DNA of 64,000 bases. Source: Kalmusia sp. IMI 367209 (Eukaryota; Ascomycota; Dothideomycetes; Pleosporales; Didymosphaeriaceae). The notes beneath the pieces were generated by a model. It searched no databases, was not told the DNA's origin, and saw nothing but the letters and a program-made list of their open reading frames with translations. Positions within the stretch are counted from its first letter, which is position 1; each line of letters begins with the position of its first letter. The position numbers and the translations under genes are program-made. This document shows, piece after piece, positions 31,812 through 43,100 of the stretch. The stretch spans positions 248,001 to 312,000 of the forward strand of contig JAPEUQ010000018.1 in NCBI GenBank assembly GCA_027946365.1, in the 5' to 3' direction.

Positions 31812-32967
31812 GCTCGTAATATAGCAAGTAGTAAACCGAGTAACAACGCGGGTAATACAGAGAGAGAGTGTGTGTGTGTGTGGGGAGGTCCGAGGAAGCA
31901 AGTTCGGATGGAAAGCCAGTAGATCATGTGGCAGGAAACCCCCCGTCTCTATTGTACAACAACAAGAAGAAGCTCAGAACAAGAGAAGGCCCAGAAAAAA
32001 AAAAGAAACGCAGGCCTGAAAGAAGATGCAAAAAGGCGACTGGCCAGGACCAGGAGCCTGGGAGATGGAAGTGAGGAAGACTGACACAAACGAACGCCTG
32101 CATCCAGCCTATGAGCGATACGGACAGAGGCAGATAGGCATGCATGCTGATACAAGATACAACCATCAAGCGTGCAGCCAGACGGCCAAGCCGACCAAGA
32201 CAGACAAGCAATTGCTGGCGGGCTTAGGGACTGATCCTCGCTTGGGCTGCACACTTCACCGGGCGTGCAGGCGATTACGCCCCGGTACGGCCCGCTACCA
32301 GTAGCGTGGATCAGTCCGATGCCACCACGGCGGCTAATGTTAACATTCCTCACTTTCGCCGTTCTGGAGGACGAGACTCGGGCCTGATTGGCACGTCCTC
32401 TGCTGGAGGTGGTCCCATGATTCATTCCCATATATGCACGTCTCTGTGCCACCTTTTCTACGCCTCCAACGCGCATGTTAATGCCCATATTCGTCACATT
32501 CGCCGTACCGGAGGACTGAAGCATCTTCCGTTGAATGGAGTAGCTAGTGTTGAGCCAGGGTGGATCATGGCTAGACCCGTAATGGACCCGCGCAATTAAT
32601 TCCCATACATGCATGTTACTGTGCCGCCATCACTACGCCTCCAACACGCATTACGGCCATTATGTCCACCACTTGCATCTTCCGGAGTTCATGTGTCAAT
32701 CGTTGTCCATAGATGGGAATTCATGCGCCCCACCGAATCCGAGCAGAGGGCCGTACTCGACTCCAATGATCAATCTGCAACTCAAGATCACTCGCGACAT
32801 GATTGTTCTAGCCATCACGTCAATCATATCACGGGGTGATCTAATCCTAACAAGCATAACAGCAGTGGAAATTCAAAAAATGAGCTTTGTATTGTATCAC
32901 TCCCTATTGTATCACTCCCTACTTCGTTACGAATAAAAACTCTATCCGGCACCCCTAGGCTGCTGCA
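31812..32967. other. Intergenic stretch with degenerate repeats
   Basis: No gene is supported. The minus-strand frame across 31949-32614 is open but follows the repeat structure rather than a protein family. Short tandem copies of ttgtatcactcccta lie at about 32890-32921. Confidence 0.45.
32340..32690. repeat. Degenerate direct repeats, about 170-base period
   Basis: The block attcccatatatgcacg ... acgcctccaacgcgcat ... cattcgccgtaccggagg (about 32426-32517) recurs as attcccatacatgcatg ... acgcctccaacacgcat ... cttgcatcttccggag (about 32600-32687). A partial third copy (cactttcgccgttctggagg) lies near 32350-32370. Many differences are C/T or G/A transitions. Confidence 0.6.
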
Positions 32968-33230
32968 CTACGCGACGGTGACAGTCTCACCGGCAGCGGC
33001 GTCGACGGGCAGAGCGGTCTCGTACATGGGAGCGTCTGTATCTCCTCCCACTTTTGAGTATGGCGAAAGGGTCTTTTTAGCAGCTTCTGTTGATTCGATT
33101 TAGCATCTCCAAGCTTCAAAGTGACTGATAGTTTGAAAGGATATTAAAATTTGAACTGACCATTAGGTAGAGGCGCTGCAAGAATCACTGCCACTTGAGC
33201 AAGTGCCAGGAGTGCCGTGTAGAAACGCAT
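32968..33230 (-). CDS. Small secreted peptide, 62 residues
   Basis: Two exons (33230-33161 and 33086-32968) total 189 bases, 62 residues; the 74-base intron has a GTCAGT donor and a CAG acceptor and joins at phase 1. Residues 1-19 form a clear signal peptide (MRFYTALLALAQVAVILA). The rest, beginning APLPNEAAKKTLSPYSKV, is short, contains no cysteine and has one dibasic site (KK at 27-28) preceded by EAA. It has two tyrosines (SPYSK and PMYET) and ends AAAGETVTVA. No known effector or pheromone family is recognised. It is divergent from the UstYa gene at 33982. It could be the precursor acted on by that oxidase, or simply a small secreted protein. Confidence 0.75.
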
Positions 33231-33981
33231 GGTTGTTGATTTCTTTGAAAGATGGACTCGGAGAGGGATGATTTGAAGTGATCTGGCTCGACTTGACTCA
33301 ACTTCTAGGAAGGTCAAGCCTTGCTTTTAAGCTTTTAGATTCACCATCTGATAATTCCCGCAGATGAACATATGTACCCATAAACAGGGGACCGAAGGAG
33401 ATAATGAATCAATGTCTCGGTCAACAGATCAATGCAGGGAGGAATCCAGAATCTTGACAAATACCTGCGTATACCGACCTACTCCTCAGGCCAGGCAATC
33501 TTCTGCGGAGTCATTTTTCATATCATTTGGGGTCCACTTCGTCCCGTGCATAGCATCAGTACCAATAAGCGCCCTTGATGAATTGAGCAGTATGAGGCGA
33601 TACCTTCGATTCTCACGCCGTTGAGTTGCCTTACCGTGTAACGAGCATGGCTGAGAAAGAGGATTGGCCCAGCATGTCTCATCCTACGTGACATTTTGAT
33701 TAAGGCCGATTGACAATGCTGGTAGCTGCCTTGAATGGCTGCGTCTATCAAGCCCAGATTGCAAGATGATAATGAGCCCGTTGAAGATTAGCAGGGATAA
33801 AGATTAATCAAGCCCAGGTAGATGAAATGGGACAGCTTTTCCCGTTTCATTAGTCTGATCTTTCTTAACATCTGGCGTGAGCTGGAAATCTGCGGCTTTA
33901 CAATCTCAAGAAGCCCTCAGCGCTAGTGTCTTCAAACTTCATAGACCTTCAAGCAACCGCCGTAGAGAAGAACGACATCTA
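33231..33981. promoter_or_regulatory. Shared divergent promoter between secreted-peptide gene and UstYa gene
   Basis: About 750 bases separate the two divergent ATGs. Both promoters should lie here. No repeat or motif stands out by eye. Confidence 0.4.
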
Positions 33982-35205
33982 ATGAATCAAAGTTTGCCTG
34001 CCATGAACGGACAGTATTCTCAGAAACTGGAGGAGAAGGAGGGACTTCTTCACTGTCCTACTTGCTCTCGGAACATTGAACACCATCCTCGGTACCGTGC
34101 TCCTCATCAACAGCCGAGATACTGGATCATCACGTCAATCCTCCAACTGACGGCTTTCCTCATTGTCCTTGCGGGTGTTTACACTCTAAATCGCCCTCAA
34201 AGTGTCATCAAGCCTCAGCACGCTCTCAAGAGCTATCCGGACCAGTCCAAGCCGGTAGATCACAATGCTCATCTGATTGGCACGCCTCTAGGTTCGTCCT
34301 CAACACTCTTTTATCATCAAGTGCATTGGATGTACGCTAACTCGAATGCTGATAGCTCCTCTCAATTACCACGAGCAAGTAAGATTGGAGTCAGTATCTG
34401 CTGGTTACGGGAACGCGTCCCTGTGGTTCGGAAAGCCCACATACGAGTCGGATCGAGCGTGGAACGAGCTCATTTACCGTGAGTCCCTCCATCTTCTCTT
34501 CCTTCGTCTCATCACGCAACCGTTAGACCAATGCATGACGTGGCAGCATCCGAGATCAGCTCTCTTTCTATCATCTCCATCGAGCTGACTCTTTCTGCAA
34601 ATCCAGCACGAAACTTCAAAATGACGCGCGAGGAAGCTGCTCGTCTGAATATAACGGACAGTCTGGAGGTCCGACCTGGCAACGATTTTGGGGGCATGCT
34701 CGCCGTGATGCATAACCTGCACTGTCTGGTAAGAGTTCAGCTCCCCTTCTGCTTTAATCTTTCTCTCATCTTCTTTCCTTTTCTCTTATATCTATTCCAC
34801 TTTCAATAACGACCCATATATATTAACACAGTTCAGAGGCGAGTGCGCCAAATGATGTACACAGACTACTACTACCCCGACGCCACCGAGGAAATGCTCA
34901 ACAACGACAAAATGCATACCCGTCAGTAGCCCCATATCTGTGTTCCTCACTGATCGAAAATGAGATGTCACTAAGCTGACTTCGTCTTATCAGTCCACTG
35001 CCTCGACTCAATCCGCACGTCCATGATCTGCTATCCAGACATCAACCCCCATCCCTACTACTGGACGGGCGACAAGTACCACCCTGTTTCCATTACGTCA
35101 AAAGTCACCCGTAAGTGCGTTGACTGGCAGGCGCTTCAGAAGACGCTAGAGCCCCGGAACTTTCCGTATTCAGACATGATTGAAGGGACTGGTCCACCTA
35201 ACTAA
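33982..35205 (+). CDS. UstYa/DUF3328-family oxidase
   Basis: Five exons (33982-34291, 34356-34478, 34607-34728, 34837-34921, 34994-35205) total 852 bases, 283 residues; a second ATG lies 21 bases downstream. The N-terminus is polar with a CPTC motif, followed by one membrane span (YWIITSILQLTAFLIVLAG). The family's paired HxxHC motifs are both present: HNLHC at the end of exon 3 and HTLHC created exactly across the last intron. Other family marks are FGKPTYESDRAWNELIYP, YYYPDATEE and KCVDW. UstYa proteins catalyse oxidative cyclisation or related steps on ribosomal peptides (ustiloxins, cyclochlorotine-like pathways) and on some other metabolites. Its neighbours are a small secreted peptide and a 2OG oxygenase. 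Confidence 0.92.
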
Positions 35206-36715
35206 TGGTGGAGACGAGAGAAGAACTTTTAGGCGGTCACTTTAGTAGGAAAAGGAGAGATGTCTCAGTTAGGAGCGTCATATATTTTTCTATCATTTTA
35301 TCTTGTCTATCACACTTTGACCTCTATAGCAATATATTCTATTACTAAGCTAGTTAGTTTTCACTAGGACTGCTAAACATCATTTGGGGCCTTTTCTTTC
35401 TCATGAGCTCTTTGGAAGTTTGCTGTAGTATGCGCCTTCATGACTGGTCTCGCATATCCTGTTCGCACATGGCTAGCTAATTGATTGAGCATCTCCCCTA
35501 CGCGGAACGTCGCGATAGATTCTTAAGTGGTCTTTCACCCATACTACGTTCTCTTGACCTTTCTATCCTACACGATTTATGCTTCCTATTAATAATTGTC
35601 GGACGACGCCATGCATTTAGGCAAGTGTACACGAGGCACCTGGAGACGTTTGCACTCATGACAGCAGGATTTTACGCATCTGATCAAATCTACTATGCTC
35701 GAAATCATCAATGTAGCGTTGCACCTCCGTGTGACAGCAGAGATTGCGTGGATCCGAGAAGACGCCTGGGCCGATACGGTACGCCCGTCAATAATAGGAT
35801 ATGGGGGGCATGAGCGCTGGAAGGGGGACACGCGCGGCATATTCATGTTAAGCTGATTCAGATTGGCGAAGTGAAGTTGGCCTAGGCAAATGATAATGTG
35901 CGCACGTGCGTAGCGCAGCGTTTTATATATTTGCAGGCTTTGCATTCTTTGCGCGGATGCCAGTCCTTCGTCATCATCACTATTGGTCCCTGTACCATGT
36001 AGGCGTTAATTCCTCATTTCAATACTATGCGAACGCGATACTCGGCACGCGCCTCTGCTGGCTTCAGCTCCTGACCGAACTGGATGTTCATCCTTCTGGC
36101 GGCATACCAGAGATCGAGTGGGTCGGGCCGGTGCTGCTCGTCGATAGACTCCTACAGGTCTCGCACCGCTGGCTCGCATCACGTGCCTCCCAGTATGTAA
36201 ACTAGATGGTTACTATAATCTATCGGAAACAGATTCCATTCATTGATGTGATGAGGATAGGGCCTGGAATTTGCAGGGACTAAGAGTGCGCTGCTCGAGG
36301 AATTGGGAACGCAACAAACCGTTCATACTGTTTGATAATCCTATTAAAGATTAACCAATAGGGTACGTCGTGTGTCTGGATGTAAAGGGTGAGGTGTTTG
36401 AAAGAAAGAGTTGAAACAGTCTCAAAACATCCACAAAAGTCTAGAAGAGAGTATACCCAACGCCACAGAACTTTACAAGTCGGTCTTACAACACGAGAAT
36501 CAGTACACGCTCGACTTAAAGCCTTCCCAACAGAGGCATTCCTGCAAATCAAGATCGTCGCAGCGATATCTCAAATAGTCGAGCAACCTACGGCACCATA
36601 GTTCCAAATTTAGGAAAAAAAAATTTCCTCTTGTTTTTTGAATTTCTATCGCATCAGCTACCCGTGATCTCGTTTAGGAACGCATAATCTCCTCCACTTA
36701 GAAATCTAGCACCCC
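35206..36715. other. Gene-free stretch
   Basis: AT-rich after the UstYa stop, then mixed. Several frames of 60-120 codons exist on both strands, but none has convincing composition or a recognised motif. A homopurine/homopyrimidine block (gaaaaaaaaatttcc) lies near 36613. Confidence 0.45.
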
Positions 36716-38093
36716 TCATCCGGATGCCCCAGAACTACACGTAATGCCCGGGTTGGAGTTATCGATATTCGCACATAGATACTTCGCAGTTCCGCTCGCT
36801 GCCTTGACACTCCAACCGGAGAAATACACATTGCACGTTCCTCCAGCGGGACAATTGATATTCGCAATTGTGGGTGAGTACTTGGAGCTCGTCGTGCCCT
36901 TAAAGTTCTTGAAGTACACGTCGGAGATTTGGGCTGTAGACGGGTTAGAGGAACAGTACGAAGCATCTTCGTTGTAGCACGATTGGATTTGTGCTGCGTA
37001 GTCGCTCGACGTGACCGTTACACCGTCGTATGTTACGTTTCTATGCAAGTCATTTCAGCGACTGAAGAGGATACGGAGATGCGATGCTCGGGGGATGGCT
37101 CACTTGACGACGGCTGTCCCATGATCGGAACCTCCTGGATACACTTTGATGCCTACGGCTTTAGTAGCACCCTCCATTATTGCATTCGTCACGTAGACAT
37201 TCTGCACTGTGTCTGTCTTTCCCGCACTTCCTCCTAGGGAACCAACTGAGAGGCCGTGCGATCCCTTGCAGTGGATTGTGTCGATGGTGACATAATTAGC
37301 GCCAGGCTTGAAGGCTACACAGTCGTCTTGGTTAGAGATAGTGATGTTCTTGAGCGTCGTGTAGGTGGCGGGACCGACATCGATGCCGTCGGTGTTCTTT
37401 GCGGGGTTGCTAGACTTGGATTCCGCGGAGAGGGAGAGGGATTCGTAAGAAACGTGCGAGCTGTCGCCATTGTTGGTGATGAAGAATGCTATGATAGTCG
37501 TCACGCGTTAGTAAACATTTAGATCCGCGAAAGTTGGCGTGATCGCGATTCTAGAATGACTCACAGGGTGGGTTTTTGAACCTCAAATTGCTTACTGCAA
37601 TATTGGTCGATTTCCCCGCGATATTCAACAGCTTCGGCCGCTTGTAACTCGAGTCGCTAGCAAATTTATCATAACTTGCTTGGCCATTCCCGTCGACAAC
37701 GCCGGTCCCCGTCACACTGCGAATCTTCGCTCCCGTGATGCCGCTCACCGAGATGATAGCATTTACTCCGTTCCAGAAAGTCGTGTCATCTGATGCTTTC
37801 AATGTTCCCTCAATCTGGAAGTCACAATTGGAGCATCCCGTCAAGTCGAGCGTACTCCGCACCATATAGGTCTTGCCGGCAGGAATCACGATGATGCCTC
37901 CACTACCGCAGGATTTGAAAGCTGCTTCGATGGCAGGTACATCATCGGTGCTTGCGCTTCCTGCGGATGCAGGAGTGCAGGTTGCACGCTTGGTCAAGCC
38001 ATCTAAGCTTCTTTCGAATAGCGCATTTGCGGGAACAGTAGCGGCCAGCGCCACGCTGGAGAAAAGGTGTACGAGGCACAAGGTGTTAAGCAT
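36716..38093 (-). CDS. GH28 polygalacturonase family, exo/xylogalacturonan-type active site
   Basis: Three exons (38093-37565, 37488-37104, 37040-36716) total 1239 bases, 412 residues. Signal peptide to about residue 21, then a short propeptide ending in KR at 35-36 (Kex2-like). Catalytic features of GH28 are NTD (Asp210), DD (Asp231-Asp232) and His254, but the usual GHG reads GSHG, and the RIK motif reads GIK (Lys291 kept, Arg replaced by Gly). From family knowledge, GSHGLSVGS plus GIK suggests the exopolygalacturonase or xylogalacturonan hydrolase branch rather than endo-polygalacturonase. It hydrolyses pectin backbones outside the cell. It is divergent from a pectin methylesterase. Confidence 0.9.
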
Positions 38094-38637
38094 TGCAACG
38101 AGATACAATTACTGCATAAGCAATCGCCAAGGCAATTTGCCTTTATATGTCTTTTATCACATCTTCGCAATAAACTTCAAAAAGTAAGGTCCGCAGAAGT
38201 AAAGCTCAGTTACTGGTGGAACTGTGCATACTAAACAACAATTGACCCGGTTGGCGGTATCTGGGGTTCCCGGACAGGGGGTAATAGTACCGAATCGGGA
38301 ATAGGGTGGATTCAAGCTAGTGCAATTGGGCAAGTTGCCGTGGGTGCTCATTAATCTGGGGAAACAAAATCACCAAACTAATATAGCCATTGGCACTTGT
38401 TGATTTCGCGGATGTCATTTTAAGCTTGCCGAAGCGTGGACTAATTCTCCACTAGCCACATGCATGTTATTTTCCGTTTTTCTTGTCTCGAAGAGGGACT
38501 TAATCTTCCGGACGGCAATCTTCGGGGGATATGACAGCGGGGAGCATCCTTACAATGTTGTATGAACTGGGACTGATAAGCTTCTGCGAGCAGGAAGTAG
38601 CGCTAGACATCGTGAACTCGAAATATTCATTGTCAAG
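38094..38637. promoter_or_regulatory. Shared divergent promoter of the pectinase pair
   Basis: 544 bases between the start codons of the GH28 and CE8 genes. Co-regulation is likely from the layout. I did not find an unambiguous TATA box; GC- and AT-rich patches alternate. Confidence 0.5.
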
Positions 38638-39926
38638 ATGCTACTCACCCATTTCTTCACCATTCTGGTAACCAGCATTTCCCTCACCTCTGCCTCTCCT
38701 CTCACGAAACGAGCTGGTCGCACAAGTCCTCCAGCTGGCTGCAAGGTGGTCCGCCAAACTTCCACCCAGACTGGTGAATACTCCTCTCTCGGTGCAGCCA
38801 TCACAGCACTAGGAACTTCCTCCACGGCCTCAGCATGTATATTCATCTACAGTGGCACCTACAGCGAGCAGGTCACCATCCAATATAAAGGTCCACTAAC
38901 CATCTATGGATACACTACTGAGTACGAATCTCCAGCTACTGTCCCAAGACTCTTCTCTGCAAGCAGAAATAACAATTCATAGTATTGGGAGCTACAAATC
39001 CAACGCCGTAACAATAACACACAAGCTTTCCTCACCAGACGCCGGCTCTCTCGATGCCTCAGCAACACTGAACGTAAAATCTGCCTCCTTCGCCCTCTAC
39101 AATGTCAACGTGGAAAACACATACGGCAAAGGCGCGCAAGCCGTTGCCCTTGTCGCAAACGGTAAGCATGTTTCTCGTCAAGAAAGAAAGCAGCAAAGGA
39201 AGACATATCTCTCCGCTTTAGGAATATTCAAGATCTCTAACCCTCATTCTTGACCGTGCACTAATCTGATACCCGCCCTTGCAGGCAACAAACAAGGTTA
39301 CTACGGCGTCTCCTTCAAAGGCTACCAAGACACGCTCTACGCCAAATCCGGCGACCAGTACTATTCCAATTGCTACATGGAAGGCGCAGTCGACTACATC
39401 TTCGGCGACGCAAGCGCCTGGTTCGGCGAGTGCACCATAGCCAGCAATGGGGGCGGAGCAATCACAGCCACATCGCGGGAAACCAGTTCGGATCCTGCAT
39501 GGTATGTGTTCGATCATAGCACGTAAGTCTCCCTTAGATCATTCTTGCGATAGGAAAGAAGCTGATGAGAGGGATTGCAGGATCACTGCGGCATCTGGTG
39601 CTAGCGTCAAAGCTGCTGTATATCTGGGTCGTCCGTGGCGCGTGCTGTCGAGGGTCATGTATCAGAATAGTGTCTTGACTAATGTGGTTAATGCGAAGGG
39701 GTGGACGGAGATGGCTGATGGGGCCACGCCGTAAGTCTTCTTGAGCGAGGTTTGCTGTAGTGTATTTGTTACTGACAGTGGTGGAAGGTTATACTACGAG
39801 TACAATAACTCAGGGGATGGTGCTAGCACGTCGGGCAGGAAGTACTTGTCGGCATCAAGTGCTGCGGTCACAAAGGCGCAGATTTGGCCTAACTCGGGAA
39901 CAGATTGGTATGACAAGTCATACTAA
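38638..39926 (+). CDS. Pectin methylesterase (CE8)
   Basis: Five exons (38638-38921, 38983-39161, 39285-39522, 39581-39730, 39779-39926) total 999 bases, 332 residues. Signal peptide to about residue 20, then KR at 24-25. Family motifs are GxYxE-like SGTYSEQVTI, GYQDTLY (Gln169, Asp170), DYIFGDASAWF (Asp191) and YLGRPWR (Arg251), which supply the catalytic aspartates and the substrate-binding arginine. The enzyme removes methyl groups from homogalacturonan, which makes pectin accessible to polygalacturonase, the product of the divergent neighbour. Choosing the acceptor at 38982 restores GYTTDIGSYKSNAVTIT, the conserved region. Confidence 0.93.
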
Positions 39927-40189
39927 AAATATGACGAGGTGCAGTCGATGTAGCGTACGAAGTATCAATCTGAAGCTCTCGAGACACTGCCGTGGTAGTA
40001 TGCATGTTCCGAATCTTTATTTTCAAGGATGGAGCCTAAACATCCTTTCACTGTACTTTATCACATCCCGTGAATCGAGTCACACGTATATTTCATTGCC
40101 GACATCACACCACATACGTCAACCTCATAAAAAAATCTTATTCTTCCCCTCAGGGTCTAACATCTGATATATTGCCAACATCTCTCTCC

Positions 40190-43100
40190 TTACCCGAAGT
40201 TCATCTTCAACGCAATCGTCGGCTCCCCACTGTCCTCCCTCTCGACTCTCCTCTGCCCCTGCCCACTCTTCAACACTCCCTCCATAAAAGTCCTCTCCTC
40301 ACTACTCAAACCTCCAACAACCTCCCTAAATGCGGCCTGATCTGCACCCGCCAACTCCAGCAACCTGCCTGCCGTTTCGGCACTAGCCTTGGGCTCTTTC
40401 TTCACCCTGGCTAGTAGAGCTGGAACAATTATTTTGGCGGCGACTTGCCGTTGTGGTGGCGATGGGAGTGTAGATATGAACGCGACAAGAATATGTGCGA
40501 GTGTGGACCGGGACTCGTCTAGGCCTTCGACGTCGGAGGGATTGGTCAAGAAAGACAGGGCTTGGGGTAGGATTTGGGATGCGATGGTAGTCTCCACCGG
40601 TGTCTTCTTCGGAAGCAGAAGTAACGAGCGACAGCAGCCTGCGGCGACTTTACTCGTCATTCTGCTACCCAGACAATCGAATAATTCCTCGATGAACCTC
40701 ATGATAAGCGGGTCATCGGCTGTATAAGCTGACGCTGCAGAACTCAGCAGTATAGTAGTAGTAAGAATAGTATTCTTTTCACATGCAAGTGCGGCGTCAA
40801 AATCGCGGTTCTGCGCGCGTTTAAGGGTTTGCAGGAAGCGGACCAGGGTGGCGCGGAGTTGGGTGCTGGTGTCGGAGCCAGGCTCAGCGAGCTGGCTTAT
40901 GCTTGTGACGAAGCGTTTAAATATAGGGAGGGCTTGTGGAATGACTGTTGCTTGACAGGAGCCTGTGCCGAGGATGGTAGCGAAAATGTGAAGGATGCAG
41001 GCATGGAGGTCGGTTTTGATGATGGAGGGGAAAACTCTTGCTGCGTCGACTAAAGCAGAGAGAGCAGTAGTGAGGAGTGCTACAGCTTCTTCGTTGAGGT
41101 CGTGTCGAACTACAACAAGCTATTAGCAAGGAAACCAAATGAAGACAGGTTCGAAAATCATACCTCCACTTTTCCCGTCATCAAGGCTGGGCACAAGTCC
41201 AGTCAATACGAGCACCATAATCCTCGTGAGCTCGAACAACTGCTCAATGTCGTCAGACAGATGCTCATCGCCAGAGTTACTGCTCGTGGATTAGCGAAAA
41301 ACCCCAAGCATTGGAAAGCATGGTTCAAATACCTGTGAGCTCGCTTCGCAGATGGATGCCCTAAGCAAAGGTTTCTCGCAATTTCGACAATCACAGTCTG
41401 AACTTGCAGTCCTTCTGTCAAAACAAGCCGATCAAGCATATCCATCGTCTCTGAGAACACTACTTCTTGATATATTGCGTGACCAGACACTGATGGTCGT
41501 AAGATCTTTTTTAGTGCTTGTAAAATCTCCAAAATTTGCTCTTTGGACGCTTGAAGATCGCCTGGGCGGCCTGCTAATGCTTCAAATGCCAAACCGAAGA
41601 GGACGAAGAAGAAAGCCACAGGCTCGTCGCGGTAATTGATATGATCAGGGTTACTATTCGGTGGCGACGACTCGGAGAACTCGGTCTTGCCATCTAGTGC
41701 ATCGAAGACGAATTCGCTATCCTCGTCGATTAAGCTTGCGATGGCATCGACAAGGTTGAGCCATGATTCTTGGTAGAACTAATTACGTCAGTCGGACTCA
41801 TCGTAAACGAGATTGGTGTGCCTACCTTGAGCAATGTTTCTCGGTTCAGGGCTGCATATATTGTATCCAAGCTACCAGATAGTGACGCCGAGCCCATTGA
41901 CGAGATATCAGGCTCGAATCTGAGACGGGCATATTCTCGAAGGGAAGCGAGCCAGAGTGGTGTAAGACGTGCAATGTGAGGTTTGAGCACATCAACAAGA
42001 TACTTCTGTTCTGCACTGGCAATTTGGAGCTCTGCCCACGCCGAGAAGACTGACATCTTCACCATGACTGCCGCGTTTGAGCTGAGGCCCTTGAGATCAC
42101 CAATAGCCGCAGCTTCTGATTCACCTACTCGTTGTTAGAGAGCTCATGAGTCGGATGAATTTAGTGACTTACTGGAAAAGTTCTCGAACGCAGAAACGAG
42201 AAGCTTGAGTATACGTCCCATGCGATCTACATCCGTCACAATTCCTGTCGCGATGAATGTTGCACACACATTAACAGCTTCTGCCGCTAGCTCAGGCGAC
42301 GAATCTGCAGCGAAAGCGGGCGTCAACGCGGATCCAATCTGCGCTTGATATTGTTCAAGCAGAGTAGCTTCTGGGAAGTCTGGATCTGGTGTTTTACCAA
42401 ATAGCTGCGTAATACCAGTCAGCAGCTTTTATTCTCTCAAGATGTTCAACATACCTTAAGGACTTGGTCTATAATTTTCAGACCGCGTATCCGCAGCTGC
42501 ACAACGCCAGCAGTCGATGCCGAGAAGGCAATGCGCACCACATCTGCTATTCGCTTTTGTAACGCCATTACGCAAGGTGCTTCCTCTCTAAATGCAGCTT
42601 CTTTGCTGACCATGGCTAATAGCTCGCTCAAGCAATCCATACCAAAAGTTCGGACTTGCCACTTCAATAGTTCTTGACTGGTCTGGGTAGTGCTACCATC
42701 CTCACCTGGAGCATTAACAGCAGCAGCAAACCCAGCGACTTCTTCGTCCTGTAAATCGGTCTGCCCGCCCTTCGGCTTTGTGTCAACTTTTTCTTCCAAC
42801 TCAGCCACCTTTTTGGTTTTGGTAAGCACGGAGTGGCATCGCTGAACCCAGGTAGCTGTATCGGTAAGTCCAGTCTGGTGCAACCAGTTACGAATGATAT
42901 TCCGCACGACCTCGTGTTCGGGCTGGCTGTCGAGGACGTGCCAGAGCTGGTCCTCAAGTCCGGGTTCACCCGACCGTATAACCTCTTCCGTGTCCCGTCG
43001 CATGAGGTTATGTAGACCATCGACCGCCATATCACGGATTTGTGTCGCATTGCTCTCAATCGCTTGCTGTAATTGGCGGACGTACACAGAAAATTCTATG

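Noticed and set aside
31949..32614. A 221-codon minus-strand open frame
   Set aside because: Its composition follows the degenerate DNA repeats and a microsatellite-rich leader; no ATG context, intron or family supports it.
32968..33230. Classical ustiloxin-type precursor with repeated KR-flanked cores
   Set aside because: The peptide is 62 residues with a single KK site and no repeated core; only the looser single-core hypothesis is kept.
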